The position numbers were made by a program, and so were the translations under genes. Shown piece by piece: positions 8,659-17,480 of a stretch of DNA of 64,000 nt; the first letter of the stretch is position 1, and every line of letters begins with the position of its first letter. The notes beneath the pieces are model-generated. The model saw only the letters and a program-made list of their open reading frames with translations. It was not told the DNA's origin and did not search any database. The stretch comes from Aristaeella lactis (GTDB taxonomy: Bacteria > Bacillota > Clostridia > Christensenellales > Aristaeellaceae). The stretch lies in the NCBI RefSeq assembly GCF_018118585.1, contig NZ_CP069421.1, positions 2,046,001-2,110,000 on the forward strand. Direction: 5' to 3'.

Positions 8659-10656
8659 ATGGAACAGTCTTTGAGAGAGTATGCCGGCTGGGCTGAGGAA
8701 GAAGCCTGCATCCCGGGGGAAGACCCGGTTGAGGAAATGCTCCGCGCCCGGGAGGATGAAAAGCGCTGCCCTGTCCAGGCCTGGCTGGTTCCCGTTGTGG
8801 ACGATATGGACCGCTGCATCCGGGAACGCTTTTCCACCCTCATCCTTCAGGAAATGAACGCCCGTCTGGCTAATGGCGAACTGAGTCTCCTCCTCGGAAA
8901 CGCCGCCGTATCCGAGAGGATCGCCCCGCGGGACCTGGAAATCGGCACCATCACCTGTTGGCGGCTGAACCGCACGGATTTCCTGGCGGATGTGGACCTT
9001 TCAGTTTCCATGACCGTTGAAAAGGAAGGGCGGGACATCGCCGGCCGTTTCGGTTTCTGCCTGGGGCTCTGGTTCTGCACGGAAGAGGGTTTCAGCTGTG
9101 AGGTGCAGGAACTGCACCTGGCGGCAGACAAGCCGGACCGCAGTTTCTGGAAGCTGGACCGCTTCCTGGTACCGATCCTCCGGGAGGACGAGATCGAGTC
9201 CGGGGCGGAGCGCCTGTGGGAAAACCTCCTGCCGGGCATAAAGGATCCGAAGGACCGTACCGCCCGGATGCTTGCGGAAAAGCTGGGCCTGGAGATCCGG
9301 GAAATGCGTCTCCACTGCCAGAACCGCACCCGCAGCATCCTTTTCTTCCGGGAAGGAACAGTGCTTGTCCAGGATGAAAAAAAGCCCGGGGAGGAAGACT
9401 TCCCTCTCCCGGTTTCCCGCCAGGTTCCGGCCAACACCATTGTGATCAATACCGCCGCCCGGTCCGAATGCCGGGACCTGGATATTCTCCATGAATGTAT
9501 CCATTATGAGTGGCACCTGCTCTTTTACCGTCTCCAGAAGCTGATGAGCACCAACCCGCTGGAAATCCGTTACCGGACTGTCCGCAATTCCATCGGCCGT
9601 CCCGCCAGTGATCCCCTCCGCTTCATGGAACACCAGGCACGGAGCGGCAGCATTGCCCTGCTTCTTCCCCAGAACCTGATCCGCGGTAAAGCGTGGCGCC
9701 TGTTCCAGCAGGCCAGCACCTATCCCTCCGTGGAAGGCTATATCAATCACCCGGGGTTCCGCTGGGACCGAGTCATCCGCCGCCTTTCGGATGAATACGG
9801 TGCTCCCCGCACCACCCTTCGCCGCCGCCTGGTTCAGCTGGGTCACCCGGCTGCCCGCGGGGCCGTCAATTATGTGGACGGGCGGTATATTACGCCCTTT
9901 GCCTTCACCGAGGAGCATTCCTCCCGCGGCCAGGCAACCCTTGTCATCAGCCGCAAAGCCCTGACGGACCTGTACCACCGCAGCAGCGAATTCCGCCAGC
10001 TCATGGGCCGCGGGGATTTTGTCTACGCGGACGGCCATGTCTGCATGAATGATCCCCAGTTCCTCCGTCCCACCAAAGAAGGCGCCCGCCTGACGCCCTG
10101 GGCCAACGCCCACGCCGATGCCTGCTGCCTTTGGTTTGAAAAGGTCTGGCTGCGGGAGAACGAGGAGTCCGTCTGGCTCTTCGGCACCCTGAACAGCAAT
10201 GAGGATTACGTCCGTGAATACGACCGTTTCCTGGACCGCCGGCTGAGTCTGACTGCCCGGGAACGGCTGGCCCGGCGCAACCGTCTCATGCAGTCCATGC
10301 CCAATGATTTTCCGGACGCGCTGGTTTACCTGATGGAAAACCGGGACGGCGGAAAGGTCACCCTGGAAGAGCTGGCCGCCCTGGCCCATGTCTCCAGCAA
10401 AACCGTCAGCCGCTACCGCGGCGGTATGCGCTCAGGGTATAATCCGGATGTGGTTGTGGCACTGTGCATCGCCCTTCACCTGCCGCCCTGGCTTTCCCGC
10501 CTGATGCTGGACAAAGCCGGTTTCTCCATCAAAAGCTATGGTCCCCGGGGACATTACGGGGAGATCCTGGACTGCTGTTTCATGGACACCATTCCCGAGG
10601 TGCAGGAATATCTCCGTGCCGCCGGATACCCGGAGCTTAAACTCCAGGAGGATTAA
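8659..10656 (+). CDS. ImmA/IrrE-like zinc metalloprotease fused to a C-terminal HTH
   Basis: 665 aa from the ATG at 8659 (RBS GGAGAGAGGAG); an upstream in-frame extension lacks a RBS. HECIHYEWH at 278-286 carries the HExxH zinc-peptidase signature typical of ImmA/IrrE (DUF955). The C-terminus has an XRE-like helix-turn-helix (VTLEELAALAHVSSKTVSRYRGG, about 575-600) and then a conserved helical tail. ImmA-type proteases cleave repressors. Here the order is protease first and HTH last, the reverse of many ImmA-XRE proteins, and the chain is long. An operator overlaps its promoter. Likely a stress or mobile-element regulator; substrate unknown. Confidence 0.65.
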   Translation: MEQSLREYAGWAEEEACIPGEDPVEEMLRAREDEKRCPVQAWLVPVVDDMDRCIRERFSTLILQEMNARLANGELSLLLGNAAVSERIAPRDLEIGTITCWRLNRTDFLADVDLSVSMTVEKEGRDIAGRFGFCLGLWFCTEEGFSCEVQELHLAADKPDRSFWKLDRFLVPILREDEIESGAERLWENLLPGIKDPKDRTARMLAEKLGLEIREMRLHCQNRTRSILFFREGTVLVQDEKKPGEEDFPLPVSRQVPANTIVINTAARSECRDLDILHECIHYEWHLLFYRLQKLMSTNPLEIRYRTVRNSIGRPASDPLRFMEHQARSGSIALLLPQNLIRGKAWRLFQQASTYPSVEGYINHPGFRWDRVIRRLSDEYGAPRTTLRRRLVQLGHPAARGAVNYVDGRYITPFAFTEEHSSRGQATLVISRKALTDLYHRSSEFRQLMGRGDFVYADGHVCMNDPQFLRPTKEGARLTPWANAHADACCLWFEKVWLRENEESVWLFGTLNSNEDYVREYDRFLDRRLSLTARERLARRNRLMQSMPNDFPDALVYLMENRDGGKVTLEELAALAHVSSKTVSRYRGGMRSGYNPDVVVALCIALHLPPWLSRLMLDKAGFSIKSYGPRGHYGEILDCCFMDTIPEVQEYLRAAGYPELKLQED

Positions 10657-10660
10657 AAAA

Positions 10661-10679
10661 CGGGTCCGTCAGGACCCGC
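10661..10679. terminator. Bidirectional terminator between convergent genes
   Basis: CGGGTCC GTCA GGACCCG-type stem preceded by an A-run (10655-10660). It lies 5 bp after the metalloprotease stop and overlaps the end of the convergent cyclase gene. Confidence 0.75.
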
Positions 10680-12039
10680 TTATCTCATCGCCGTATATAC
10701 AGCAGCCTTGTCTTCCGTTCTCCTTTACATGATACAGGGCCGCGTCCGCCCGGTGGAACAGCTCCTGGGAATCTGTGATGCTTTCGTCGCCCACCGCCGC
10801 GCCCACGCTCATGCTGACAGCCGGTGAACCGTCAGCGGTATCGGCCAGCGCCGCGTTCACCTGGTCCACCTTCCTCCGGATCAGCTCCTCGGGATGATCC
10901 TTCAGGTGAACCATGAACACCGCGAACTCATCTCCACCGATCCGGCAGATATAGTCATCCGAACGGAAGTTTTCCGTCAGCACCCGGGAGATCTTCTTCA
11001 GGGCCTCGTCCCCGGTCTCATGGCCGGAAGTATCGTTGATCTCTTTAAAGAAATTCACATCCAGGATCAGCAGCGCCGTGGTGGCAATATCCACGTTCGC
11101 GCGGATCAGCTCATAGCCTGCCCGGTTGTACACGCCTGTCAGTTCGTCATGGGAAGCCTTGAAGCTCAGGCTTTCGATGTTCTTCTTATAGGTGTGGTAC
11201 ATCCTGTTATAGGTTTCCGCCAGGTACCGGAATTCCTGTGCTCCGGTCACCGGCAGTTTCTCATCCTTCCGGATGTGGCCGACCGCCTTCAGCAGCGGCA
11301 CAACCCCCAGGTGGGAGAACAGCCAGAGGATCTTGAAGATACAGATGCTCTGCACAACCAGCAGGATGATCATCCATTTCAGGGAGCGGTCTGTCCATGC
11401 CTGCATCTCATCCCGGACTTTCTGGGTGCTTCCGGTCAGCGTGTCAACGCATTCCTGCATGTTTTCACGGATCCGACTCTTCTGCGCGTAATACTCCGTA
11501 TCATGCATCATCATCCGGGCCTTGTCCACCTTCGCTTCCGCGTCCAGCGCCAGGTCCTCTTCAGTCAGCTGAACATCCTGCAGGGCTGCGGGGATATCCG
11601 TGTCTCCTGCCGCGTCCAGCATCAGCCGCATGGCATAGTATTCCCGGCTCATCAGCTCCATGGATTCCTTCATGGCTGCCTGCAGCTGCCCGAGGGCCGG
11701 GGAATCCGGAGCGTTGCGGAACATGATCGCCAGGGCCCGTTCCCGGCGGCGGTCTGTTTCTGCCTCCCGGAAATAATTGTCCAGGTGTGTCCGGTCGCTG
11801 ATCACGGTATAGCGCTGTACTTCTTCCGTCAGGTAGTCGGAAGCGTCCATCAGTGCGTCCGCGGCCGAGGCAAGCTCAATATAATCCCCTGTCGCCTCGG
11901 AAAGGCCGCGGAAAGCTTTCACTGTGTTGAAGGTGGTATACAGCAGGGCTGCCGTGACGATCAGCGAAAAGAAAAGCATCAGGAAAGAGAAGCGTCTCAA
12001 TGATACGCCTCGTCCCTGTCCTTTTCTGAACGACAACAC
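10669..12039 (-). CDS. Membrane-anchored diguanylate cyclase (GGDEF)
   Basis: 456 aa from a GTG start at 12039 (GGGGAG 7 bp upstream). TM helix at about 18-38, an extracellular helical sensor region with many charged residues (40-230), a second TM near 235-255, a HAMP-like linker, then the GGDEF domain from about 290. GGDEF is intact at 368-372 and a product-inhibition I-site RSDD sits exactly five residues before it. It should make cyclic di-GMP from GTP in response to an external signal. No EAL domain is present. Confidence 0.92.
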   Translation of the reverse strand: MLSFRKGQGRGVSLRRFSFLMLFFSLIVTAALLYTTFNTVKAFRGLSEATGDYIELASAADALMDASDYLTEEVQRYTVISDRTHLDNYFREAETDRRRERALAIMFRNAPDSPALGQLQAAMKESMELMSREYYAMRLMLDAAGDTDIPAALQDVQLTEEDLALDAEAKVDKARMMMHDTEYYAQKSRIRENMQECVDTLTGSTQKVRDEMQAWTDRSLKWMIILLVVQSICIFKILWLFSHLGVVPLLKAVGHIRKDEKLPVTGAQEFRYLAETYNRMYHTYKKNIESLSFKASHDELTGVYNRAGYELIRANVDIATTALLILDVNFFKEINDTSGHETGDEALKKISRVLTENFRSDDYICRIGGDEFAVFMVHLKDHPEELIRRKVDQVNAALADTADGSPAVSMSVGAAVGDESITDSQELFHRADAALYHVKENGRQGCCIYGDEISGS

Positions 12040-12095
12040 AGCTTATCTCCCCACTATTCTTTTTATAACGAAAAAATGCCTCGCTGTATTTTACC

Positions 12096-12125
12096 TTGAC
12101 CCTTTCCAGTGTGTCAATGTATAAT
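12096..12125 (+). promoter_or_regulatory. Sigma-A promoter
   Basis: TTGACC (12096-12101), 18-bp spacer, TATAAT (12120-12125). It leaves a leader of about 85 nt before the SIMPL-domain gene. Confidence 0.75.
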
Positions 12126-12216
12126 TTTTTTATACTTTTTCCTGTTTTTTACGGAACTTTTTTCCAATCCTGTCGTCATACATCATGAAACCACTTTTGA
12201 AAGGAGTTTTTTTGTC

Positions 12217-12912
12217 ATGCGTAAACTGATTGCTTTGATCCTGGTTATGGTTCTTTCCCTTTTCACCTTCTCCGCCCTGGCGGATTCTTCGATCGTCGTC
12301 ACCGGAACCGGTGAAACCTACATTCCTGCCGATACCGCCGTTGTTTCCCTCGGCGTCAGCGCCCGGAACGCGGACGCGCTCAAGGCCCAGTCCGAAGTCA
12401 ACGAGGTCATTGCCCGTATCCGTGCCGCGCTGACCGATGCCGGTCTGAAGGAAGAAGACATCAACACCGGATATGTCAACCTCTACGGGGTCTATGACTA
12501 CAGCGGCTACGAGGAAAAGCTCACCGGCTACAGCGCTTCTTCCAGCCTGGCCGTTCTGGTAAAGGATATCAGCCGTGTCGGGGAAGTAATCGACCTGGCC
12601 TTCGGCGCCGGCGCGAACATGCTGGACGGCGTTTCCTTCTCCGCTTCCGATGATTCAGCCGCCCGGGCGGAGTCCCTGAAGGCCGCCCTTGCGGAAGCAA
12701 AGGAAAAGGCGGCTGTCCTTGCGGAAGCCGCCGGAATGGGCGAACCGGAGATCGAGTCCATCCAGGAAACCGGATTCTTCACCTATGACAACGGAACCAA
12801 TCGTTTTGTCACCAAGGCTGCCGGTGCCGTTGAAACTGATGCCGCCACCATCATCCAGGCGGCTAAGATCTGCGTCTCCGCCACTGTTACCGTTACCTTC
12901 AAAACGAAGTAA
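12217..12912 (+). CDS. Secreted SIMPL-domain (DUF541) protein
   Basis: 231 aa from the ATG at 12217 (RBS AAAGGAG, spacing 12). Signal peptide MRKLIALILVMVLSLFTFSALA. The mature protein starts SSIVVTGTGETYIPADTAVVSLGV, the opening of SIMPL/DUF541 proteins, with LTGYSASSSLAV and a C-terminal VSATVTVTF strand. Members occur in the periplasm or on the surface, and some are linked to oxidative stress; the biochemical role is unclear. Single gene behind a good sigma-A promoter. Confidence 0.85.
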   Translation: MRKLIALILVMVLSLFTFSALADSSIVVTGTGETYIPADTAVVSLGVSARNADALKAQSEVNEVIARIRAALTDAGLKEEDINTGYVNLYGVYDYSGYEEKLTGYSASSSLAVLVKDISRVGEVIDLAFGAGANMLDGVSFSASDDSAARAESLKAALAEAKEKAAVLAEAAGMGEPEIESIQETGFFTYDNGTNRFVTKAAGAVETDAATIIQAAKICVSATVTVTFKTK

Positions 12913-12926
12913 ACAGGAGAAGCGTA

Positions 12927-12965
12927 AAAATACCTCCTGCCTCCTACTTCCTACCTCCTACCTAT
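12927..12965. repeat. Heptameric repeat array, CCTCCTA type
   Basis: About five 7-bp units (CCTCCTG CCTCCTA CTTCCTA CCTCCTA CCTATTG) between convergent genes. The same family recurs at 59414-59452. Confidence 0.85.
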
Positions 12966-12974
12966 TGACTCTCA

Positions 12975-14882
12975 TCATGCATTTTTTCTCGTCTGAACTT
13001 TTTCTTTTACAGAGTCAATTATATACCTTCCGCCAACTTCGCCGCTCCGTCCGAAGTTGGCGATTGTTTTCTCCCTGATCCCCCTGATCCTTTCGCCGAA
13101 GCTCTCATCCTCCAGCAGCCCGCGGATCTTTTCCGCCAGTCCGGGGATCTCCCCGGGGTTCACCCGGATACCCACCTGGTCCCGCAGGGTAAATTCCAGC
13201 GGAGCCACGGTGATCTTTTCATAGTCCGGGTTGTTGATCTTCGGCGGCGTATCGATAAACACACAGGGCCGCTCTGTGACCATCACAAACTCGTAGGCTG
13301 TACCGGACCAGTCGCTGATCACCGTATCCGAATCAAAGATGGACGTGTTGCCGGTAAAGTCCAGTTCGAAGAACAGGTCCCCGCCCTCATAATGTTCATA
13401 CCGCTTCACGATGGCATCCATCCGGTCCCCGTAGCGCTTCACGTATTCCGGATGCGGCCGCACCGTCACATCAAAGCCCCTGCCCAGCAGCTCCTTCAGC
13501 AGGTCGTCTATGCAGCTGTCCAGGATATTGTCCGCCTGCCAGGAAGGAGCGATCAGCACCTTCGGCCGAACCCGCTCTGTCCGCGGCGCTGCCCGGTACG
13601 CGTCATACAGCTTTTCCAACTGGCCGTATCCGCAGGCGATCAGCTCCTGTTCCGGATCACCGAAAAGCTTTTCTGTCTGACGAATCTCCTCAAACTGGAA
13701 ATCCCCGACGCACAGGATCGCGTCATAGTGGCGCAGGGCGCCGGTATGCAGCACCATATGGGTGCTCAGCGGATAATGGAATACGTAAACATATTTGATG
13801 TTTTTGCTGTAATAGCTGCGCTTGTACTGGTAGTTGCCCAGGTCGGACATGGTCATAACCATCACGTCCGCCTCCAGCTTCATGAACAGTGTGATCAGCT
13901 TTTTCTGCCCGATATAGTACGGAACGATCCTCGTTTCCTTTTTCGCGATCTCAAAAATCTGGTCGTTGGGATCACCGGTCACATAGTGTATGGTCAGTTT
14001 GCTGTTTGCCAGGATATAGGCGATGATCCGCTCATAATACTTATAGAACCCGCTGCTCTCGGAATAGAAAACCAGGTGCTTGTTCCCCACGGAGAAAAAG
14101 CGCTTGTAGTCCGCTTTTTCCCGGTGCTTATCCTCCCGGCTGCGTACGGTTTCCCTGCCGGTGTTGGTATAGGCAGCCAGTTCCTGCCGGGATTTCTCCA
14201 GGTCAGCCCAGTCGATCTCCTTCTCCGGCGGCCGTATTTTGTTCAGCACCACCTGCTGCAGAATGGTGAACAGGTTGCTGAAGATCCAGTAGAAGCCCAC
14301 TCCGGCGGGCACCGTGAATCCCAGCACCAGGCTGATGCCGACGGAAACCGCCATGGAGGAAAACTGGGCCGCTTTGCCCTGGCTTTTCTGAAGCGGATTC
14401 AGCCGGTTCTGGCACAGGCTCAGGATTGTTGCCGCCAGGCCTGCCAGCACAGGGATCAGCAAGTGAATGCCGCCGGCCGCGGAAGGCGTCGCGGAAAGGT
14501 CAAAGCCCAGGAAACGTGTGTTCAGGTCCGGCTGCCGCAGCCACACGTCCGGATGATAGATGATCTGGACCAGGCCGATCAGCAGGATCACCTGAACCGC
14601 CACCGGGATCACGGTGGCGAAGGGGCTGTAATGTGCTTTTTTATACAGAAGGGCCTGTTCATCGGCCACCTTGTCCGGGTCGCCGAAATATTTGACCTTC
14701 AGCCGGTTGACCGCCGGTTCCAGGCGGACCATTTTAATGCCGTTCGCGTGCACCCACAGGGATACAGGCAGCAGGACCACCTTGGTCATGAGGGTAAACA
14801 GGATCACAGCCAGGCCGTAGTTGCCCGTCACGCTGTAGGCGATCCTCATCAGCCAGCCAAGCGGCGCGCAGATTAATTGCAT
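12975..14882 (-). CDS. YidC/Oxa1 membrane-insertase domain fused to CDP-glycerol glycerophosphotransferase (TagB/TagF-like)
   Basis: 635 aa. Residues 1-230 form a YidC/Oxa1-type domain: NYGLAVILFTLMTKVVLLPVSL, a charged cytoplasmic loop (MVRLEPAVNRLKVKYFGDP), later TM helices, and VPAGVGFYWIFSNLFTILQQ, typical of the last YidC helices. After a linker, residues 290-635 match TagB/TagF-type transferases (YVFHYPLSTHM, VLIAPSWQADN, VTVRPHPEY, DTVISDWSGTAYEF). TagB-type enzymes add glycerol-phosphate to teichoic-acid linkers from CDP-glycerol. The fusion could anchor or scaffold polymer synthesis at the membrane. RBS is weak (AGAGAGAAG). Probably co-transcribed with the small membrane gene 22 bp upstream. 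Confidence 0.85.
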   Translation of the reverse strand: MQLICAPLGWLMRIAYSVTGNYGLAVILFTLMTKVVLLPVSLWVHANGIKMVRLEPAVNRLKVKYFGDPDKVADEQALLYKKAHYSPFATVIPVAVQVILLIGLVQIIYHPDVWLRQPDLNTRFLGFDLSATPSAAGGIHLLIPVLAGLAATILSLCQNRLNPLQKSQGKAAQFSSMAVSVGISLVLGFTVPAGVGFYWIFSNLFTILQQVVLNKIRPPEKEIDWADLEKSRQELAAYTNTGRETVRSREDKHREKADYKRFFSVGNKHLVFYSESSGFYKYYERIIAYILANSKLTIHYVTGDPNDQIFEIAKKETRIVPYYIGQKKLITLFMKLEADVMVMTMSDLGNYQYKRSYYSKNIKYVYVFHYPLSTHMVLHTGALRHYDAILCVGDFQFEEIRQTEKLFGDPEQELIACGYGQLEKLYDAYRAAPRTERVRPKVLIAPSWQADNILDSCIDDLLKELLGRGFDVTVRPHPEYVKRYGDRMDAIVKRYEHYEGGDLFFELDFTGNTSIFDSDTVISDWSGTAYEFVMVTERPCVFIDTPPKINNPDYEKITVAPLEFTLRDQVGIRVNPGEIPGLAEKIRGLLEDESFGERIRGIREKTIANFGRSGEVGGRYIIDSVKEKVQTRKNA

Positions 14883-14904
14883 GTTTCTTCTCTCTTATCC
14901 GTGA

Positions 14905-15156
14905 TCAAAGGTCTTCCAGGTCGTCGCTTTCGTCCTTCGAAGCTTCTTCCTTGCCTACAACTTTATTGATCTTCTTCTTGGCCTTGCGCCAGTAAATGGA
15001 TACGCCCGCGGCAATCGCCACCACCAGGCCGATGGCCGCCTGGATGATAAAGGTGGTGGTGCTGGGATCGATATAGGCGCTGGCCTGGTTCGGTGTCATC
15101 ACCATACAGAATACGCAGTAAAGCACAAGCAGGAAAAGCGACGTTCCTTTTTTCAT
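14905..15156 (-). CDS. Small membrane protein with YIDPST motif
   Basis: 83 aa, starting at the ATG 8 bp after AAAGGAG; an earlier in-frame ATG lacks a usable RBS. Signal/TM segment 5-22 ends in a QASAYIDPSTTTF motif, followed by a TM helix (IIQAAIGLVVAIAAGVSIYW) and a basic then acidic tail. Short proteins with a YIDPG/S motif and one TM are known to me beside polysaccharide or teichoic-acid genes. Its place immediately before the YidC-TagB fusion suggests a partner of that enzyme. Confidence 0.6.
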   Translation of the reverse strand: MKKGTSLFLLVLYCVFCMVMTPNQASAYIDPSTTTFIIQAAIGLVVAIAAGVSIYWRKAKKKINKVVGKEEASKDESDDLEDL

Positions 15157-15476
15157 GGTCATTGCTCCTTTTCGGCAGTTATCATTCAATTTGTTGCGTC
15201 TATTTTACCAAAATTTTCCCTTGTTGACCATCGCTTTTTTCTTCCTGTTCCGGTTTTCTCCCTGTTTTTTTCCTTCCCGGCGGACACAGCCTGTCCTGTT
15301 CCGCCCGCCGCCTTTGTTTTCATGACTCTCTGGATCCCCCGACAGTCCGTTTCCGTCTTTCCGGTGATCCCTGAACCGCGTTTTTCCGTTCCCGGGCGTT
15401 TCAGAATGGACAGCCTGTGTCCCTGTGTTTTCCCTTTTCCGGCGCTATGGTAATGCCGACGAAAGGAGGAAACACA
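15157..15476. other. Divergent intergenic region, no gene seen
   Basis: 320 bp between the small membrane gene and the phage-like pair. It is pyrimidine-rich on the plus strand from 15230 to 15300. A possible extended -10 (TGGTAAAAT on the minus strand, about 15206-15214) could serve the small membrane gene, but no good -35 is seen. Confidence 0.45.
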
Positions 15477-15785
15477 ATGGACATTTATAATCATGAACAT
15501 TATCCCGATCCCACCGCTTCCGAAGCCATTCATACCGTCATGTCACACAACCGGGAAAAGGCGGAAGCGGCGGACGATAACGGCTGCCTGCGGCTCATTG
15601 AGGATGTCATCCGCCAGGCCATTGCGGATCACCTTCATGCCCTGAGCAGGCTGCCCGATTCTGAAGCCCGCAGGCAGCTGGCGGAAACCGAGGCTTTCTT
15701 CCGTTCGGAAAGATTCCGCCGGCTCACCCATTTTGACGGTGAGAAGGTGCTCAGGATGCTCCGGAAGGAGCGGGATCGTGAATGA
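15477..15785 (+). CDS. Hypothetical phage-like protein upstream of a sigma-like regulator
   Basis: 102 aa, ATG at 15477 with strong RBS AAAGGAGG. Mostly alpha-helical and charged (AIADHLHALSRLPDSEARRQLAETEAFFRSERF); no motif recognised. Its stop overlaps the next start by ATGA. Small helical proteins in this position are common next to phage late regulators, but the function is unknown. Confidence 0.6.
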   Translation: MDIYNHEHYPDPTASEAIHTVMSHNREKAEAADDNGCLRLIEDVIRQAIADHLHALSRLPDSEARRQLAETEAFFRSERFRRLTHFDGEKVLRMLRKERDRE

Positions 15786-16210
15786 CTGTCCGTGAATGCC
15801 TTGAAAGGCCCGGAAAGATCCGGCAGGCGATCAGCATCCGGCTCATGCGGATCGAAATGCTGCAGAAATACTCCGTGCGGTTATCTTCCGGCCTGAACCA
15901 GGTCCGCGTAAAATCATCCCCCGATCCCACCCGGATGCAGGCCCTGCTTGCGGAAGCCGCTGACGAGGAAAAGGAAGTTACCCGCCTGGAAGCGGAACTG
16001 TCGCAGGCTTCTTCAGAAGCCGCCATTCTCATTTCAAGGCTGCCGGACATGGAGATGATCCGCCTGCTGGAGCTTCGTTACCTGGAGTGTCAGGGCTGGC
16101 CGGAAACCGCGATGTCCCTGAACCGCAGTCTCAACGGAGCTTACAAACTGCACCGGAGGGCACTGGATCTGCTTCAGCGGGTCCTGGCATCATGCGGTGA
16201 AAGAAAATAA
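15782..16210 (+). CDS. Phage-type sigma-70 region 4-like transcriptional regulator (DUF1492/ArpU-like)
   Basis: 142 aa, start overlapping the previous stop by 4 bp. The N-terminal half is a helical coil (LLAEAADEEKEVTRLEAELSQ). The C-terminus LLELRYLECQGWPETAMSLNRSLNGAYKLHRRALDLL has the layout of a sigma region 4 helix-turn-helix. Small regulators of this type switch on late genes in phages of Bacillota. No phage structural gene is adjacent; the nearest are the tail genes about 29 kb away. It may be a remnant or may control that tail locus (inference). Confidence 0.6.
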   Translation: MTVRECLERPGKIRQAISIRLMRIEMLQKYSVRLSSGLNQVRVKSSPDPTRMQALLAEAADEEKEVTRLEAELSQASSEAAILISRLPDMEMIRLLELRYLECQGWPETAMSLNRSLNGAYKLHRRALDLLQRVLASCGERK

Positions 16211-16237
16211 AAGCGTGGATTCTTTCCGGTTTTCGGG

Positions 16238-16243
16238 TATAAT
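16238..16243 (+). promoter_or_regulatory. Probable -10 element (TATAAT) of the aldo/keto reductase
   Basis: Perfect TATAAT 50 bp before the start codon. The -35 region is weak, so only the -10 is annotated. Confidence 0.45.
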
Positions 16244-16293
16244 GGTTTTGCAGGAATGAACACAACTGAATGACTGAAAGAAAGGATACGATT

Positions 16294-17418
16294 ATGCCGG
16301 AACCATTCAGGCCCAATCCCCTCCGTCTTGCCTTCGGCCTGATGCGCCTGCCGAAAAACGCGGACGGAAGCATCGACATCCCCCAGGTCTGTGAAATGGC
16401 TGACCGTTTCATTGCCGCGGGCGGCACCTATTTTGACACCGCCTACGTCTATGACGGCGGCGACAGCGAAAAAGCCTTCAAAGCCGCCGTGGCGGATCGT
16501 TATCCCCGGGACACCTATACCCTGGCCACCAAGATCCACGCCACCATCGGCGCGACCGATGAACAAAGCGCCAAGCAGGAATTCCGGACCAGCCTGGAGC
16601 GCACCGGCGCCGGTTTCTTTGATTACTACCTGCTTCACGCTCTCCAGGTTTCCACCCATCAGAAATACGATGACTACCGCCTTTGGGACTTTGTAAAGGA
16701 CCTGAAGGAGAAAGGGCTGGTCCGCCACTGGGGCTTCTCCTTCCACGCGGATCCCGCCCTGCTGGAAAGGCTGCTGGATGCCCACCCGGACACGGAATTT
16801 GTCCAGCTGCAGATCAACTATGCTGACTGGGAAAACCCCGGTGTGGCCTCCCGCCGTAACTGGGAGATCTGCCGCGAGCGCGGGATTCCGGTAATGATCA
16901 TGGAGCCGGTCAAGGGCGGCATCCTGGCCGACCCCATTCCGGAAGTGCGGGCGGTGTTTGACGCTTACGGCGCGGATGTTTCCTATGCCAGCTGGGCCCT
17001 GCGCTTCGCTGCTGGGCTGGAGGGCGTTCATGCCGTGCTCAGCGGTATGAGCAACCTGGCCCAGATGGATGACAACCTGAAAACCATGAAGGATTTCCGC
17101 CCGCTGGACGAAAAGGAAATGGAACTGATCAGCCTCGCCCGGAAAGCGCTGGATGAAGACAAGTCCATCCCCTGCACCGCCTGCCACTATTGTACCAAGG
17201 GCTGCCCGATGAACATTCCCATCCCGGAGATCTTCAACGTGATCAACCGCCGGAAAGGCAGTCCCGAGTTCCGCACCATCCGGGAATACAGCATCGTAAC
17301 CGCCGGCCGCGGCCTGGCAAGCGACTGTGTTTCCTGCGGGCGGTGCGAGCGGGCCTGTCCCCAGGGGCTGCCTGTGATCACCCTGCTCCGGAAGTGCAAG
17401 GCCGAACTGGAAAAATAA
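16294..17418 (+). CDS. Aldo/keto reductase with C-terminal 4Fe-4S ferredoxin domain
   Basis: 374 aa from the ATG at 16294 (RBS AAAGGA). The AKR barrel covers 1-270: AFGLMRLP at the start, the YFDTAYVYDGGDSEKAF segment with catalytic Asp/Tyr, and KGLVRHWGFSFH. The C-terminal third has two cysteine clusters, CTACHYCTKGCP and CVSCGRCERACPQGLP, for 4Fe-4S clusters. This oxidoreductase class is common in anaerobic Clostridia; substrate and electron partner are unknown. Ends at a shared terminator. Confidence 0.92.
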   Translation: MPEPFRPNPLRLAFGLMRLPKNADGSIDIPQVCEMADRFIAAGGTYFDTAYVYDGGDSEKAFKAAVADRYPRDTYTLATKIHATIGATDEQSAKQEFRTSLERTGAGFFDYYLLHALQVSTHQKYDDYRLWDFVKDLKEKGLVRHWGFSFHADPALLERLLDAHPDTEFVQLQINYADWENPGVASRRNWEICRERGIPVMIMEPVKGGILADPIPEVRAVFDAYGADVSYASWALRFAAGLEGVHAVLSGMSNLAQMDDNLKTMKDFRPLDEKEMELISLARKALDEDKSIPCTACHYCTKGCPMNIPIPEIFNVINRRKGSPEFRTIREYSIVTAGRGLASDCVSCGRCERACPQGLPVITLLRKCKAELEK

Positions 17419-17436
17419 AACCTGCCAAAAAGAATC

Positions 17437-17461
17437 AGCAGCCGGGCAAACCCGGCTGCTG
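17437..17461. terminator. Bidirectional terminator
   Basis: CAGCAGCCGGG-CAAA-CCCGGCTGCTG perfect stem between convergent genes, followed by GTTTT on the plus strand. Confidence 0.8.
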
Positions 17462-17480
17462 TAGTTTTATCTGTCCCTTG

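Noticed and set aside
15186-15533. Possible 115-aa minus-strand gene in the 15.2-15.5 kb gap
   Set aside because: Low-complexity Lys/Arg/Gly composition, no RBS, and it overlaps the well-marked start of the gene at 15477.
16174-17187. Long minus-strand open frame across the aldo/keto reductase
   Set aside because: Shadow of the real gene: no RBS and composition of an antisense frame. Similar shadows over the YidC-TagB, trpB and sensor genes were dropped for the same reason.
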